This document shows, piece by piece, positions 63,425 to 64,000 of a stretch of 64,000 bases of DNA. The notes under the pieces are model-generated. The model did not search any database. It saw only the letters and a list, made by a program, of their open reading frames with translations, and was not told the origin of the DNA. The DNA lies in contig NZ_KB235910.1 in NCBI RefSeq assembly GCF_000332175.1, forward strand, positions 674,278 through 738,277, read 5' to 3'. How positions within the stretch are numbered: the first letter of the stretch is position 1; every line of letters begins with the position of its first letter. The DNA is from Pseudanabaena sp. PCC 6802 (lineage in GTDB: Bacteria; Cyanobacteriota; Cyanobacteriia; Pseudanabaenales; Pseudanabaenaceae). The position numbers and the translations under genes were made by a program.

Positions 63425-64000
63425 ATGACGGGTAGAGTTTTTTTGCCTAAATCGATTGTTGAAACTACTTCTGAAGCGATCGCGAGTCGCCGCCAAGAGA
63501 GAGATGTAAACGATCTGGACGTGCAAGTTTGCTTTTATTGCGATCGCGAAACTTATGCGAGCTTAAACTTGAGTGCTGGAGTTGTGACAGAAATCATAGA
63601 GTTGCCCAGTGGATATCTACTTTGTGTTGACTGTCACAAACAAGGGGAGGATATAGCGATATCACAAGAAGTGCTGGAATTAGCGCAAAAAATCCATCCA
63701 GATATAGATTTCCTGGAAAACCAATTACCTTTACCGAGGGGACTGCATGGATATGCTTTTCACGTTGCTCCTATCCCTCCCGTAATCCCTTATGGGAAGA
63801 GAAGCTCGCGCGGATTCCGTATGGCGCTCAACGGTGATGGGATGGTATTTCGGCTGGGTTTTGAGTCTGGTAAAGCCCATCTCAAATCGAGAATTCCTAA
63901 ACCTCCCGAGTACTATGCCGACCAAGCGACAAATGCATTCTATGCTGATGAAGCAACAAAAAACAACCATTATTGGATGGCTTTTCGCGATGGCGGCCTT
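63425..64000 (+). CDS. Unrecognised protein with C-x-x-C pairs, cut by the right edge
   Basis: It begins ATG 63425 with GGAG ten bases before, 61 bases after the STAND gene, and remains open to the last base, so only the first 192 residues are seen. VCFYCDRETYASL and LLCVDCHKQG form two C-x-x-C pairs, like a small zinc ribbon, followed by a region with HGYAFHVAPIPPVIPYGKRS and HYWMAFRDGGL. I know no family for it. The short gap makes it the natural partner candidate of the STAND protein. Confidence 0.65.
   Translation, partial: MTGRVFLPKSIVETTSEAIASRRQERDVNDLDVQVCFYCDRETYASLNLSAGVVTEIIELPSGYLLCVDCHKQGEDIAISQEVLELAQKIHPDIDFLENQLPLPRGLHGYAFHVAPIPPVIPYGKRSSRGFRMALNGDGMVFRLGFESGKAHLKSRIPKPPEYYADQATNAFYADEATKNNHYWMAFRDGGL

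Overview
The window is cyanobacterial chromosome. The evidence is the dense scatter of the octamer GCGATCGC (HIP1), a P-II protein with the cyanobacterial T-loop serine, DevA-type ABC ATPase, BolA, a SirB1-like protein and AcnB, several eukaryotic-type Ser/Thr kinases, and many short GC-rich palindromic repeats. A filamentous or Pseudanabaena/Leptolyngbya-like lineage is plausible, but I cannot fix the genus from this sequence.

Layout. Positions 1-1.5 kb hold nested insertion-sequence debris: an IS256-type tail cuts into an IS701-type transposase. From 1.8 to 5.1 kb lie two tandem Ser/Thr kinase-TPR genes, followed by a C5 methyltransferase and an overlapping PD-(D/E)XK-like endonuclease (5.3-7.4 kb), a family-2 glycosyltransferase, and a divergent module of GAF-LuxR regulator, PfpI-like protein and small membrane protein (9-10.8 kb). 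An intact IS4-family element (10,880-12,291) sits inside one copy of a dispersed repeat. Next come dnaX, a third Ser/Thr kinase, a relic zone around tRNA-Ala (transposase tail, integrase start), an RsbW-like ATPase and rel (ppGpp). The stretch 20.8-31.5 kb is mostly housekeeping: gltD, clpS plus a CPBP protease, an HTH protein, a SirB1-like protein, an MBL/beta-CASP hydrolase, rlpA, a PrxQ-type peroxiredoxin and a DHNA-CoA-type thioesterase. It also holds a candidate small RNA at 29.7-29.9 kb and a DUF2301 membrane protein.

The region 31.7-36.7 kb is one very large hybrid sensor kinase. After it come a Spy-like periplasmic protein, pilT, map, a DevA-type ABC ATPase, a Nif11-type leader peptide with pentapeptide-repeat gene debris, acnB, glnB, an FHA-PrsW membrane protein, dps, sulfiredoxin, an SDR, ftsY, an RsbU-like phosphatase, bolA, a glyoxalase-fold protein, a Uma2 nuclease, polA and nadC. 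The window closes with a 14-repeat WD40 STAND NTPase and the start of an unrecognised Cys-containing protein that runs off the edge.

The genes suggest dense signal transduction: three STPKs, an FHA reader, RsbW- and RsbU-like partner-switching parts, a multi-domain hybrid kinase, P-II and Rel. The accessory layer consists of IS elements, at least three families of roughly 100-bp inverted-repeat elements (one with nine recognisable copies), a restriction-modification pair without HIP1 sites, and the STAND protein.
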